Source of the DNA: Eledone cirrhosa | Taxonomy: Eukaryota; Mollusca; Cephalopoda; Octopoda; Eledonidae | Direction of reading: 5' to 3' | Assembly (NCBI GenBank): GCA_964016885.1 | Contig: OZ024740.1 | Span: 197,779,082 to 197,843,081, forward strand | DNA length: 64,000 nucleotides | Shown here: piece by piece, positions 1 to 12,080 of the stretch | Layout: each line of letters begins with the position of its first letter | How positions within the stretch are numbered: the stretch's first letter is position 1 | Position numbers and translations under genes: made by a program | The notes under the pieces: generated by a model | Database searches by the model: none | Seen by the model: only the letters and a program-made list of their open reading frames with translations | Told to the model about the DNA's origin: nothing

Positions 1-519
1 AGAACAAAAAAAGCCCTTGAAACACACAAAATAATCAAAAGCAAAAGACAACCAAAATCACTGAAAACATTACTCACCAATGCCAAATTACCTACCACAA
101 ACCCACAACCAAGTATCAAAAAATGTGGTCGCTCTAATTGTGGAACCTGCACTCACCTCATTGAAGGCAACACGTATACATTTAAATCAGGACAAAATTT
201 TACTGTAAAAAATCACTTCACTTGCTCAACAAAAAATCTAATTTATGCCATTAAATGTAAAGGATGCAATGAAGATTATATAGGACAAACTAAACTCACA
301 CTCAGAAACAGAATGACAGTTCATCGCCAACAATTACGAGATCCAACCACGAGACAAATACCACTAAGTGCACATCTAGACATTTGCGCAAGTAATAAGA
401 CACCCAAATTCCAAGTCTTCCCATTTTACCTTTGCGCTAACAATACAACAGAACAAATGCGAATAAATAAGGAAAATATGTTTATTCAAAAATATAGACC
501 AACATTAAATAAGGTTTAA
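1..519 (+). CDS. Penelope-like element, C-terminal GIY-YIG endonuclease end (partial)
   Basis: Frame 1 is open from the first base to a TAA at 517-519, so the 5' part lies outside the window. The roughly 172 visible residues match the C-terminus of Penelope-like retroelements. There is a basic linker, a Cys motif (CGRSNCGTC, about residues 42-50), then the GIY-YIG core written here as IYAIKCKGC followed by EDYIGQT, then an R/H helix, and a terminal conserved NKENMFIQKYRPTLN. In PLEs this nuclease nicks the target for reverse transcription priming. No frameshift is visible, so this end could come from a relatively young copy. A segment resembling 435-497 recurs at 616-682 just downstream. The PLE class is confident; the subfamily is not resolved. 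It differs from the PLE at 54045-56105. Confidence 0.85.
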   Translation, partial: RTKKALETHKIIKSKRQPKSLKTLLTNAKLPTTNPQPSIKKCGRSNCGTCTHLIEGNTYTFKSGQNFTVKNHFTCSTKNLIYAIKCKGCNEDYIGQTKLTLRNRMTVHRQQLRDPTTRQIPLSAHLDICASNKTPKFQVFPFYLCANNTTEQMRINKENMFIQKYRPTLNKV

Positions 520-1010
520 TATACATTATGTCAACACCACAATATGACATACACACACACACATAACACCTACTTTAGAAAATAAAAACCCGAACTAAAT
601 AAACCTTAAACATACGTTTGCACTGGCAATACAACAGCAAACACGAAAAAGTCAGGAAAATATGTTCATTCAAAAATATTCCTACTAAAGGAATCATTTT
701 CCTACACACACACATACACACACACAATATATATATATATATATATATATTCTCTTCATCTTAACATGTTAACCATACTCCCACACACATAACACCCATA
801 CACACACATAAAAACCCCCACACCTACAACACCCTCCCCATTTCTACTAATAGAACCACTTTCCTACACACATATATATATACACACACAAAAAAAATAT
901 ATATTCTCTCTATCTAACATACTCGCACACACACACATAACACCCATATACACACACACACAACTCCCTCCCCCATCTCTACTAATAGAATCATCTTCCA
1001 ATACACACAT

Positions 1011-1030
<20 letters not shown>
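520..1030. repeat. CA/TA-rich imperfect minisatellite downstream of the PLE
   Basis: No gene is seen. Positions 616-682 repeat in diverged form the PLE 3' coding end (435-497). From about 683 to 1010 a unit of roughly 125-165 bp recurs three times. Each begins near a CTACTAATAGAATCA-like phrase and continues into CACACA and TATATA runs and a CATAACACCCATA phrase. Confidence 0.55.
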
Positions 1031-1035
<5 letters not shown>

Positions 1036-1045
<10 letters not shown>

Positions 1046-1740
1046 AGCACACAAATAAACACATATCTTCAGTCTCAATAGAAAATCTGAACTCTGACAC
1101 CTGAACTCTGACAGCTGGCCATATTCACTGAACCAGAACATTTCTCCCAATCCCTTTTCCCTTGACCACTATCTCTCCATTGTCATAACATTCACTATAA
1201 AGACTACAGAATAGTTTTCCAAATAAGGGCGCAAAAATGTAATGAAAACTTGTTCACGTGACAGCCAAATTTCATTTATAACCAACCAAAAAAAAAAAAA
1301 AAAAAAAAAAAAGCCTTCGTGAGCCTCATTTTTTCAAGTAAAAAGAAATTCAAACACTCATATATGAAAAAACAACCTGTGACAACCCCCCTCTCTTATT
1401 TGAAGAACTATTGTAACGCGAACTGGCGCGAAATTTATTATAATTATTGACAAACCAATCAAATTACTTCTCGAAAAACCTGGTTTTCGAGCCAGTTTTT
1501 CCATATAAAACAAGTAACATTTAGAGACCAACCAGATGTGAGAAAAACCACAGACCCTCCATCTCAACTCACCTTTTGAAAAGCAGAAGAACTGCGAAAC
1601 CGGTAAAGGAACCAAATAAATATATATATTTAAAAAAAAAATAAGACTCCAGTTGCATTTTCGATTTCATCTCTTTTTCTTTATACTTCCACTCGTGTAG
1701 GACACCTCGGTTATTTTTCATTTTGTAAAAAAAACCTCAC

Positions 1741-1750
<10 letters not shown>
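1036..1750 (-). mobile_element. Dispersed inverted-repeat element (family R1), copy 1
   Basis: Non-coding repeat with at least three other copies in the window (5015-5788, 50270-50650, 52157-52300). Shared landmarks include GTAACGCGAACTGGCGCG, ACCGGTAAAGGAACC and TTGCATTTTCGATTTCATC, and the right end stops at a (TA)n tract. An oligo-A run interrupts it at about 1289-1312. In copy 2 the two ends are inverted complements of each other, so this is probably a MITE-like non-autonomous element. The superfamily is not identified. Confidence 0.65.
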
Positions 1751-2750
<1,000 letters not shown>

Positions 2751-3030
2751 AAGGAAAAAAGCGAGTGTTGGATAGACTAAAAAAAAAAGATGATTGGTAG
2801 TTTGATAGATCGATAGGTACATATGTAGCAGAGTGTGAGAATGCATTTTTCACAGCTAAGCTAAATTTATTGAGGCGTAACATTTCATTATTCATTATCA
2901 TTATCGCCTTTTTACCTGTAGTGGTTAGTCACAATAGAAGTCACATTATTTTAAGACATGCGTTGACATGCTTTGGAATTTCTCATTCCTGCTTGTACAC
3001 GAGAATTACTTTCACTCAGATGCATACACA

Positions 3031-3537
3031 TCTATATATATAAAACTGAGGATGTCTGCCTGTGTGTGTGAGTTTGAATCCCTAAAACTAGAGAACCACC
3101 CAACCGACTGTTTTCAAACTTTACACATGTAATACTTATGTTTCAGCGAGTGTTCTGAGAAAAATAATTTCAAAATTTCAATGCCCTAGGGACCGCATTA
3201 GGCGATTTAGTGATCTCTCTCTATAATTCTTAGTCTTTCTCTTTTTAGATAGATACATACATATAACGTCGCGCCCTTATAATATCTGTCTGTATGTCTG
3301 GCTGTCTGCTGCCTCAGGTTATTCTGCCACCCTTGCTCAAGACAAATCTCACACTCATTCCCCAAACAGTTGGTAAGTGCACATAACTTCTTCCTCACGT
3401 TTTAAGCCACAGTGTTGCTTAGTTACGTACCACCCTAACTTCTTTGCCAGCCGTGGTTGTGGCAATACTAAACTTAGCTAAGGCGGTTATATATTTCACA
3501 ATACCTTATCCCGTGCAACGCCGGGTACCACTGATAG
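3031..3537 (+). mobile_element. Non-autonomous Helitron-like element
   Basis: The 5' end reads TCTATATATATAAAACTGAG and the 3' end carries a GC-rich hairpin (CCCG at 3510-3513 with CGGG at 3522-3525) about 12 bases before a terminal ATAG. The element would sit between A (3030) and T (3538), the Helitron target preference. The usual 3' terminus is CTRR, so ATAG is a one-base departure. No RepHel protein is encoded in its 507 bp. Assignment rests on terminal structure only. Confidence 0.65.
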
Positions 3538-3569
3538 TATACCATAAGTTAACAAACACATAAATCGTT

Positions 3570-3720
3570 TAGATCCAACATGGCTGTATGTTTAAGAAGT
3601 TCGCATCACAATCACATGGTTCTGGATTCAGTCATTGTGAGTGACACATTGGGCATGTGTTTGCTAGTATAGCCTCAGGTTGACCAGTGACGTGAGTGGA
3701 ATTTGGTAGTCAGAATATAT
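3570..3720 (+). mobile_element. tRNA-derived SINE, octopus type (copy with GGTTCTGGATTCAG box)
   Basis: The sequence resembles a common cephalopod SINE: a Pol III box-B-like GGTTCTGGATTCAG at about 3617-3631, then ACACATTGGGCATGTGT, TATAGCCTCAGG and GTGGAATTTGGTAG. It ends at a (TA)n tract near 3720. It is diverged from a functional tRNA and is not a tRNA gene. A longer relative lies at 52640-52990. Confidence 0.7.
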
Positions 3721-3857
3721 ATATATATACTTACGGTAAATATTGATGCAATTCAATTCAAGCACTCAACGCACTTTTTCCACATAGGAGTGTCGGAGTA
3801 TATTTAGAATAAGAAAATGCGAAGTAGTTTCAGATGTTAAACTCCTTTAATGATAAT

Positions 3858-3935
3858 GCTGTGATACATATTTCAATGACGACAGTGGCCACACGATTCC
3901 GTGTACCCAGTGCGATGACATCACCAGACAGCTTC
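3858..3935 (-). ncRNA. Hammerhead ribozyme motif, F3 left arm (core variant CUGGUGA)
   Basis: On the minus strand: stem I GCTGT pairs with ACAGC, then CTGGTGA (3921-3927, A6 changed to G), a long stem II with a GAAT loop, GAAA, stem III ATA-TG-TAT, and C as the cleavage-site base. The A6 change should reduce or abolish activity. It mirrors the intact motif at 4784-4868. Confidence 0.65.
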
Positions 3936-4783
3936 TTACATAATAAGGTTACGTTCCCGAGGCAATCCAAATTGAATCGACAAGGGAACGGACATTTTCA
4001 CCACTTCCATACCGATATACATGTTTATCTTCCTCGTATATTTTTTCTCATATATGACCCCTCTCCCATTTTGCATCTATGTACTTTTTGTTTTGATTCA
4101 AGTGATAGAAGAAGATATTAACTAATTATTTGCCTAATTACTACGTTTCATACTGTAATTCTACTGTACGGTACTATCGTTCAATATATGGATAATCTAT
4201 CTATAATATTGACCCCCTTTTCTAAACTTCTTACTATAATTTAAACATCTCCCTATTTATTATTTATTATATATATATTTTTTTATTTAATCAAGATTTT
4301 AACTTGTAATTTTTAATTTCTAATTTTCAATCACAATTTCCACTGTGAAACCATAATATCTAGAATTAAGTATATATTCTCTTAGCGGGTGATGGTCAAT
4401 TCTGCTGTCCAAGCATAATTTAGGGGTAGTATCGAAGCCTATTGAAACTTATACTCTGCCACCACCACAAGGTTTCGGTCAACGGCCACTGGCAGGGCGA
4501 CTAGCGGTAAACTATGACCGTGTCATATTACTGACATGGATAGGGGTGATTGTTTCGTTGGGGTGTGGAGGGACCTGCCTAGGCAAGTTTCGTAGAGTTT
4601 TGGGGTAGTGGATGGTCAACCTCCTTCGGATTTGCGCCTGCGCAAACCGGTGGGGGTGGGGGTGGTGGGGGGTGGGGGAATTAGGACTCACAAAGGAACG
4701 GGCGAAGGATTCAAGAACACCCGCTTTGTCCCTTCCCTTGTCGATTCAATTTGGATTGCCTCGGGAACGTAACCTTATTATGT

Positions 4784-4868
4784 AAGAAGCTGTCTGATGA
4801 TGTCATGACACTGGGTACACGGAATCGTGTGGTCACTGTCCTCATTGAAATATGTATCACAGCATTAT
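4784..4868 (+). ncRNA. Hammerhead ribozyme, F3 right arm (canonical core)
   Basis: CTGATGA at 4794-4800 and GAAA at 4847-4850. Stem I is GCTGT (4789-4793) with ACAGC (4859-4863), 5 bp. Stem II is an extended imperfect helix capped by GAAT. Stem III is ATA-TG-TAT (4850-4857). The predicted cleavage site follows C4858 (AUC triplet). All conserved hammerhead core bases are present. This is the minimal type I layout known from PLEs and metazoan retrozymes. Confidence 0.85.
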
Positions 4869-4909
4869 CAATAAAGGAGTTTAACACCTGAAACTACTTC
4901 GCATTTTCT

Positions 4910-5788
<879 letters not shown>

Positions 5789-5840
<52 letters not shown>
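5789..5840. repeat. (TA)n microsatellite
   Basis: A pure TA tract lies between R1 copy 2 and the F4 hammerhead repeat. Confidence 0.95.
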
Positions 5841-5841
<1 letters not shown>

Positions 5842-5858
5842 GATATTAACAAATGGAA

Positions 5859-5967
5859 ACTATATTTATAAAACCATATTTATTTCATTATACATATTTC
5901 AAGGACACCAAGTTAAATTATGGTGTGCTTTCATCAGATAAAATAGATCAGTTTTATAAATAAATAT
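5859..5967 (-). ncRNA. Hammerhead ribozyme, family F4 copy a
   Basis: Minus strand: CTGATGA (complement of 5931-5937) and GAAA (complement of 5897-5900). Stem I inner helix TATTTTAT pairs with ATGAAATA. An outer stem I helix pairs TTTATAAAAC-type and GTTTTATAAA-type segments across an internal loop. Stem II is AAG, one mismatch, then ACACCA with TGGTGT. Stem III is ATA-TG-TAT, with A at the cleavage site. Adjacent sequence 5968-6040 (TGGAAGCTCCCGGATAGTGG) recurs inverted next to copy d (58930-58960). Confidence 0.8.
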
Positions 5968-6087
5968 TGACATACCCTTAAAGAATGCAACCATTGCCTG
6001 TTGGAAGCTCCCGGATAGTGGAGTTGTAGCTTTAATTATATTATTAGTATTGGATATTTTTATTTTTAAAATAAGCCGTTGGGTTAC

Positions 6088-6275
6088 GGAGAAAAGGAAA
6101 AAGAAAAAGAAAAAGAAAAAGAAAAAGAAAAAGAAAAGGAAAAAGAAAAAGATAGAGAAGGAGAGAAAGAAAGAGAGAATGAAAGAGACAGAGAGAGAGA
6201 AAGACCAGAAACAACAGAGAGAGAAAGAGAGAGAGAGGAGACAGAGAAGAGGGGAGAGAACGAAAAACCCTAAGT
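6088..6275 (+). repeat. Polypurine (GAAAAA)n / (GAGA)n tract
   Basis: An uninterrupted purine-rich run in the F4 element body. A matching polypyrimidine run lies at about 58735-58810 near F4 copy d. The Lys/Glu-rich frames here are artefacts. Confidence 0.9.
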
Positions 6276-6279
6276 CATA

Positions 6280-7230
6280 ACTTGTTGAGTTAACTTAACA
6301 ATTGAGATGAAATGAATAAATAAAATTAGAAATGTTAATAATCATGAATGGAATATACATATATACTATGAGAAATTTAACCATTGTTTAAATATGATTA
6401 GATGTTTAGTTAATCATTTAAATATTGAGATCAATATATTAAAAATTGGGATCTATATATTAAGAAATCCATATATTATTAAAGATTTACATATCATATA
6501 ACACGTATACACACGCACAAATACATACATATAAATATATATACACACTTATAAAATACATATACATATCTAATTACACACAAAACATAAAGGATTCTTT
6601 AATTTAATTTAAGATATAGGAATCTTATATAATGTTATAATTGTTAAGATATTAAAGGAAATTTTATGTTATGCACACTTTATGTTATTAAACCAATTTT
6701 TTTTTATATAAGTTTTATAAGATTACCTGTTATGTATTTATGGCTGTTATTATATGTCTATCTGTCACAAATCTTGCGATAATCACTATACATAAGTGCA
6801 ATCGAATTGTATGGATATACACGCACATGTACATACACAATTCACACATATACATACATATATGTGTACCCTCAACAAATGTGTACCCTCAACGCATCAC
6901 GTATACATATACATACAGATAGACATACACGCATAAAACATATGTACATGCATGTCAATACACATATATACATATACACACACATATAGAGAGAAGTATA
7001 TATATAAATACAGTACATAGTATAATTGAGTACATAAAATACAAAAGAATTATATTACAATTTGAAAATATAATTATAAGCAATATAACTTTAAAAACAA
7101 TATAATTTTAAAGTATTATAGAATATTTTAAGTTATAATTTCAAAATAATAGTATGTTTAATATATTTAGTATAGACATTTTCTACGTATATTTAACTTA
7201 AACTTTGAAAGGATAAACTTTCGAAAATAG
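6280..7230. other. AT-rich stretch, no gene seen
   Basis: Very AT-rich sequence with TATA/CACA patches at 6500-6560 and 6820-7010. No coding sequence or named element is recognised. It may be the body of the F4 element. Confidence 0.6.
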
Positions 7231-7707
7231 AAGCTATCAAACAATAAAAAAATATTTTCTCCTTTCAAGAGCTCTCAATATATTTCTCTAGAATAGAAAC
7301 TAAAGAATATTCGTTGATTTGGAATATTATTTCAAAAAACTACTCCTTTTAACTCCTCTTCAGAAAATTGTGATCTTTGTATAGAGGAAATATTCTTTAT
7401 ATTAAAGACCAAAAATTCCCTGAACTTAAGAAATAATTTATTCAGTTGCTGCAGACATAGATTAAACTCAACGTTTAAATATAAATATAAATTTAAAATG
7501 TAATATATAATTAATTAATTAATTTTATTAATATATTGAACCTGTCGATAAATCATTAGATTCCTTCATCTTTTTATACACTCAAGTAAAAATAACTTTT
7601 CTTCCTAAATATAAATAAATATAATAAACTATTCTAGAGAAATATATTGAGAGCTCTTGAAAGGAGAAAATATTTCTTATATATATTTTTTTATTGTTTG
7701 ATAGCTT
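7231..7707. mobile_element. MITE-like element with inverted ends
   Basis: Arms at 7231-7296 and 7630-7707 are inverted complements. Both contain AAGCTATCAAACAATAAAAA and a CCTTTCAAGAGCTCTC phrase, with a small insertion in the right arm. The AT-rich interior at 7380-7500 resembles 57515-57650. No protein and no hammerhead core are seen. Its right end touches the family C LINE fragment. Confidence 0.65.
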
Positions 7708-7710
7708 CTC

Positions 7711-8485
7711 CTGCTGAACTGGTCATTGCAAGAACTAAGTGAGATGGATGTTAGAACTCGCAAACTTCTCAGTGTTACTGGGAACTTTAACATCAATGGT
7801 GATGTCTGCTGCACAAAAGGGGAGGGCCATCAGCTGACAATAAATGTAGGCTATGTAAAAAAAAGATCGGGGATGTAAGCCACATTGTTGCCAGCTGCGA
7901 AAGAATGTCATCTTGCTACTACCTCCCCATGAGACACGATGGGATAGCTAGAACCATCTGGAACGCACTTCAGAAAACAAAATTAACAACAAACGAGGAA
8001 GAATATATTGAGACAGAATACTGAAGGAATACTGAAAATTAAAATCGCCACCAAAGTAAAGCATAACCGGCCTGATATTGTTGTTTGGGACCACACATTG
8101 AAAACGTGTTCTGTTGTGGAGATCAGCTGCCCACTTGATGTAAACGTTGTCAGAAAAATACAGGAGAAGGAGGACATCTACGGACCATTGATGAGGAGTT
8201 TACAAATCCAGTATCCAAGATACACTTTTAGCTTCATACCCATCATTATTGGAGCTACGGGTTATATACCAACCCGCTTGGACCAAAGTATGACTGAACT
8301 TGGATTTGCGGACAAAGAGTGCAGCTCCCTAATTCATAGTCTACAAATGGCTGCGATAGCTGGCACCTTCAAAATTTGCAAAACATTCTTGCGATTCAGG
8401 GAATGACAATTTCTTTTCTTTTACAACCTTGCTACCAGGAAGGTTGCTGGTCAAAAAAAATATACTCGAAATTAAGAGAAAGAGA
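7711..8485 (+). pseudogene. Family C LINE (restriction-like endonuclease type), 3' fragment
   Basis: Decoding starts in the RT/linker region (LLNWSLQELSEMDVRTRKLL), followed by a deletion. A Cys/His motif (CRLC, then H and C) lies near 7850-7905. The PD-(D/E)XK-like nuclease is at 8008-8406 with HNRPDIVVWDHTLKTCSVVE and a later IPIIIGATGY. Such nucleases nick the target in R2/R4-type LINEs. The C-terminal 132 residues to the stop at 8404-8406 are uninterrupted, while the upstream part is frameshifted. The 3' UTR (8407-8485) matches the inverted sequence at 28145-28260 and ends at an ACAT repeat. Confidence 0.8.
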
Positions 8486-8505
8486 TAACATACATACATA
8501 CATGG
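8486..8505. repeat. Short (ACAT)n junction
   Basis: Three to four ACAT units separate the 3' end of family C (+) from the 3' end of family B (-). The same tail-to-tail layout recurs at 28047-28144. Confidence 0.85.
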
Positions 8506-8970
8506 TGGCTGTCAACTCGTTTTCGAGTACGGCCACTACTTTATATCCATGTAGGAGAACCCCTACCGATGGGCTGAACGAGTGTGACTTTTTAGTCCAG
8601 CCAGCGACTTGAAAACTCTGGTACAAACACTGCACTTGTGACCATTATTGACACGTAGTGCTGGGCCCATGTTACAATGTGACGACAAGTGCAGAGAGAT
8701 CTCCAGATATAAAGCAATGCCTGTGCTGTGAAGCTTTTATAGTGAGCAAAGGCACTGCACAAAGCCAGTCCCACTCTCTTAACCAAGATGATATTTACCA
8801 AAAAGAAAAACAAGTCAACATCATTGGATACCATCAGGGTTACAGGTGTTATATCAGAGTTTTCCTTCTCCTAGAATTCTGCCTTGACAAAGGCTAAGGG
8901 GTCATCTCGCCCGGTGATTTTGGATGGCCATTGACTCTTAAGAGCTCTTTTGCCCTTTGACAGGTTTTGT
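8506..8970 (-). pseudogene. Family B LINE (RTE/CFDP2-like), 3' terminal fragment with zinc finger
   Basis: On the minus strand near 8580-8650 the sequence decodes to a C2H2-like finger (KCSVCTRVFKSLAGLKSHTR). This matches the last finger of the family B copy at 22320-22380 (CRLCARHFRSLAGLKSHIR). The upstream part (8770-8910) matches 16316-16530 in the other orientation. The element ends at GACAGCCACCATG, then ATGT units, like the ends at 28046 and 33222. No reverse transcriptase remains. Confidence 0.7.
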
Positions 8971-9370
8971 TTTTAGTTCTGCAGGATGTCCAAAGTCACC
9001 CTCCTCACCAAGAAACCTTGTATTCATATGTATACATATGTATACATATACATGCATACATACATGTGTATATACATATACATAATAATAATAATATTAC
9101 ACTATATAGATACATATAATACACTATATAGATACATACATATACACTTTATATATACATACATATACACATATCACTGTATATATACAAACATATATAT
9201 GTATAGATGTATATATACATATATATGTATAAATGTATATATACATATATATATGCATATATACATATATATGTATATATACATATATATGTATATATGC
9301 ATACATATAGATATATGTATGTATATATACATTTATACAAATATATGTATATATACTTATATATGTATGT
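8971..9370. repeat. TATA/ATAC low-complexity block
   Basis: Alternating TATATAC and ATAC phrases with a short AATAAT run. Long frames rich in Y, I, M and H on both strands are artefacts. Nothing else is seen. Confidence 0.85.
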
Positions 9371-9372
9371 AA

Positions 9373-9578
9373 CATCATCATCATCATCATCACTGTTTTA
9401 CGTCCATTCTTCCATGCTAGCATGGGTTAGACGGGTTGTCCTGTTGTGGGCAGTGTCTGGTCGGCTGACCATGCCTTGCTCATACAGGAACTGATTTTGG
9501 CTTGATTTCTACAGCTGGATGCCCTTCCTAACACCAACCTCATTTAGAGTGAGTGCTGGGTGCTTTTTCCGTGGCGCG
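9373..9578 (+). repeat. Cephalopod dispersed repeat with (ATC)n head
   Basis: It begins with CATCATCATCATCAT, then TTTTACGTCCATTCTTCC, CATGCTAGCATGGG, CTACAGCTGGATGCC and CTTCCTAACACCAACC. From memory this is one of the commonest dispersed repeats in octopus and squid DNA. No protein is encoded. The 3' end is truncated at 9578 by the F4 fragment. Confidence 0.7.
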
Positions 9579-9580
9579 GA

Positions 9581-9780
9581 TATATATTTCAAGGGTACCA
9601 AGACAACATTGGTACACTTTCATCAGATAAAATACAAATTTTGTTTTATAAATAGAGACATACCCATAAAAATCATACCTTATCGGTTTGAAATTCACTG
9701 TATAGTCTATGGACTATCCAGTGAATAATAAAATAAATATGGCTTTACAAATACAGTTTCAATCTACCCAATATCATTGA
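9581..9780 (-). ncRNA. Hammerhead fragment, family F4 copy b, with inverted partial second unit
   Basis: The minus strand has CTGATGA (complement of 9620-9626), stem II AAG-GTACCAA with TTGGTAC-CTT, and GAAA (complement of 9587-9590). The 3' side of stem I is lost at the junction with the CAT-repeat element. On the plus strand at 9689-9765 lies the 3' half of a related unit: GAAA, an expanded stem III (ATTCACTG with CAGTGAAT), then ATAAAATAAATATGG. Incomplete, probably inactive. Confidence 0.5.
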
Positions 9781-9863
9781 ATATTTACTCCAGTAAACTA
9801 TTGAGTGCTCTAAATCAGTTATAAACATTTATATTTGTCGGACTTCCAACAAATTAAATACTA

Positions 9864-9865
<2 letters not shown>

Positions 9866-9931
<66 letters not shown>

Positions 9932-10390
9932 TACATATATATATATAGGTATATATATATATATATATATACGTATATATATATACATATATATACGCAT
10001 ATATATACCTATATATGTGTATATATGTATATATATATATATATATACGTATATATATATCCCTATATATGTATATATGTATATATATATATATATACAT
10101 ATAAATATATAAATATATATATATACATATACATATATACACATGTATATATATATATAACGGAGGTGTGGTAAGGAACCAGATGGACCATAACGCACCA
10201 GAGTACTCAATACTTAGGGTAGTAGAGTGGGTAATAGGAGAAAGTATGACTCCGATGGCAGAGCTCAAGCCGTCGGGGGTCATACCCTCTCCTATATATA
10301 TATATATATATACATATATACATATACACACACATATATATATAAATATATATGTATATATATATATACAGGCATATATATATACATTTC
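9866..10390. repeat. (TA)n blocks flanking a short dispersed repeat (R7)
   Basis: TA-rich tracts cover 9866-10159 and 10293-10385. Between them 10160-10292 (AGTACTCAATACTTAGGGTAG, AGTAGAGTGGGTAA) recurs at 35695-35850. The repeat has no coding content. Confidence 0.75.
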
Positions 10391-10640
10391 GTTTCTGAAT
10401 TTGTTTAGCAAGATTTTTTTTATCTGAAAACGTGTGTTGAAACCGATATTGTTATACTTCGGGAGGGCCACGTTGCCAATAAGAAACACATGCACCAGTT
10501 GCTTTCACTCCAATCCATTACAAATAAAAAAATAAAAATTTTTTCAAAAAAATTTATAAATTTCCGGTTGGCTGGTTGCACAACTGAACGGTTGTACATA
10601 TATTGTCAAAGTTCTTTCAAGTCATACATACATACATACA

Positions 10641-10674
<34 letters not shown>

Positions 10675-10790
10675 CATACATACATACATACATACATACA
10701 TACATACATAAAAATAGTGACCGTTGTTGTCAGTCTGATATTTGGACATTAAATTATTGCTGATATGAAGGCAACATTACATCATTAACT
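10391..10790. other. Unassigned sequence with a (CATA)n array
   Basis: 10391-10624 has no recognisable gene. A CATA array runs from 10624 to 10711. The sequence after it up to 10790 is unassigned. Confidence 0.6.
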
Positions 10791-11045
10791 AGATATAGTG
10801 GTGTTCTGTGTGTTGGGCCTCCGTCATTACTGACGATGAGTGTTCCTGTTGCTTGATAAATGGAATAGTCTGCTTGTGGCTTAACATTCCACAGACACGT
10901 GTATTCTTAACTGAAATGTGGTAAAGTTGGTCCTTTGAACTAAAGGTAAAACTCCCTTTTGCCAGCCTAAACTGGAGCAACGTGAAACAAAATACCTTGC
11001 TCAAGGACTCAACGCGCAGCCAGTAATGAACCTCATGACCTTAGA
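10791..11045 (-). mobile_element. Degenerate tRNA-derived SINE (same family as 45520-45800)
   Basis: The phrases CTGGAGCAACGTGAAAC and CTTGCTCAAGGACTCAACGC correspond, inverted, to the box-B side and body of the SINE at 45520-45800. Diverged; boundaries approximate. Confidence 0.5.
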
Positions 11046-11345
11046 AGTATGACAAGTCTTAGTGAGGAAGTAGATAGTGATAGGAATAGTAAGAGTATCG
11101 CAGTTGTGGCTTGAGTAGACATAGTGAGGTAGTACTGGTTTGACTAGACATCGTGAGGTAGCAGTAGTAGGATTAGTCATACTCAGCTATTAGTGGTATG
11201 GTGATAGTTCTATGACAAGTCATATTGAGGGAGCAGTGATATGGCTAGTTATATTATGATAGTAGTGTTATGACTAGGCATAGTGCGGAAGTAGTATGAT
11301 TAGTCATGGTTTGGTTGTAGTGCTATGCCTAGACATAATGTAGTA
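11046..11345 (+). repeat. Degenerate minisatellite, unit about 29 bp
   Basis: About nine diverged copies of a unit resembling CATAGTGAGGTAGTAGTGG followed by TATGACTAGA. No coding sequence. Confidence 0.7.
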
Positions 11346-11399
11346 TTGTGGTATATTTAATATGTTGCTTCAGTATCACTATCCAGCTTTCGTATGATG

Positions 11400-11900
11400 T
11401 TAATATGGATTCCAGGCACTGTTCATCCTTCTTGCGTGGGAAATATAGCCTAATAAAGTCGTTATTTATGGGCCCCTCTTATCTAGATTTCTCATCCTGT
11501 CCAAGATACCACAGTTGTCAACTGTCTGTATCGATTGTAATACCAAGCTGTCCATTAAAACATTTTCAGAAGTGGGCAGAGCATCTTTACGTTTTATCAC
11601 CAAAAATGCACATTTAAACTCGCCGAATTTTATTTTAATGTGTATAAAACTGTGTCATGAGATCCAATTGCTTTTTGATGTGGTTGATATTTGACTCATA
11701 CAACTTCAGTTCGTCGACAAAGAAAATATAGGAGATACTTCTGGATCCATTTCTATTATATTTTGTGAGCAGGTATGAGAGTAGATATAACGAGATGATG
11801 AAGAGCAGCACTGACAATATAATATCCTTCTGTTTGTATCTTGTTTGTGTGGCTTTAGCTCTTAACAACAGATCAGCAATAGGTTAAACGAAACATATAA
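11400..11900 (-). pseudogene. Family C LINE reverse-transcriptase relic
   Basis: Minus-strand decoding of 11868-11640 gives a run ending FFVDELKLYE, aligned to FFVDDLKLYA in the better copy at 29318-30496. The catalytic DD is changed to DE. Further downstream KFGEFKCAF and LWYLGQDE in other frames align to EFGEDKCSY and YRYLGIDE. Several frameshifts; non-functional. It lies left of family C copy 12081-13490 but is a separate fragment. Confidence 0.65.
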
Positions 11901-12004
11901 CAAAAGATGTATATAGTTTCCAAGATTGTTTTCATAATTGTGGGCTGTGTGGCCTTCAGGTAATTGACTACTATTTCAAATAAACATTATGGATTTGTTG
12001 AAAT

Positions 12005-12080
12005 ATGCATGCATGTATGTATGTATGTATGTATGTATGTATGTATGTATGTATGTATGTATGTATGTATGTATGTATGT
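12005..12080. repeat. (ATGT)n array at the 3' end of family C copy 1
   Basis: About 18 ATGT units, directly abutting the 3' UTR of the minus-strand family C copy. Confidence 0.95.
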
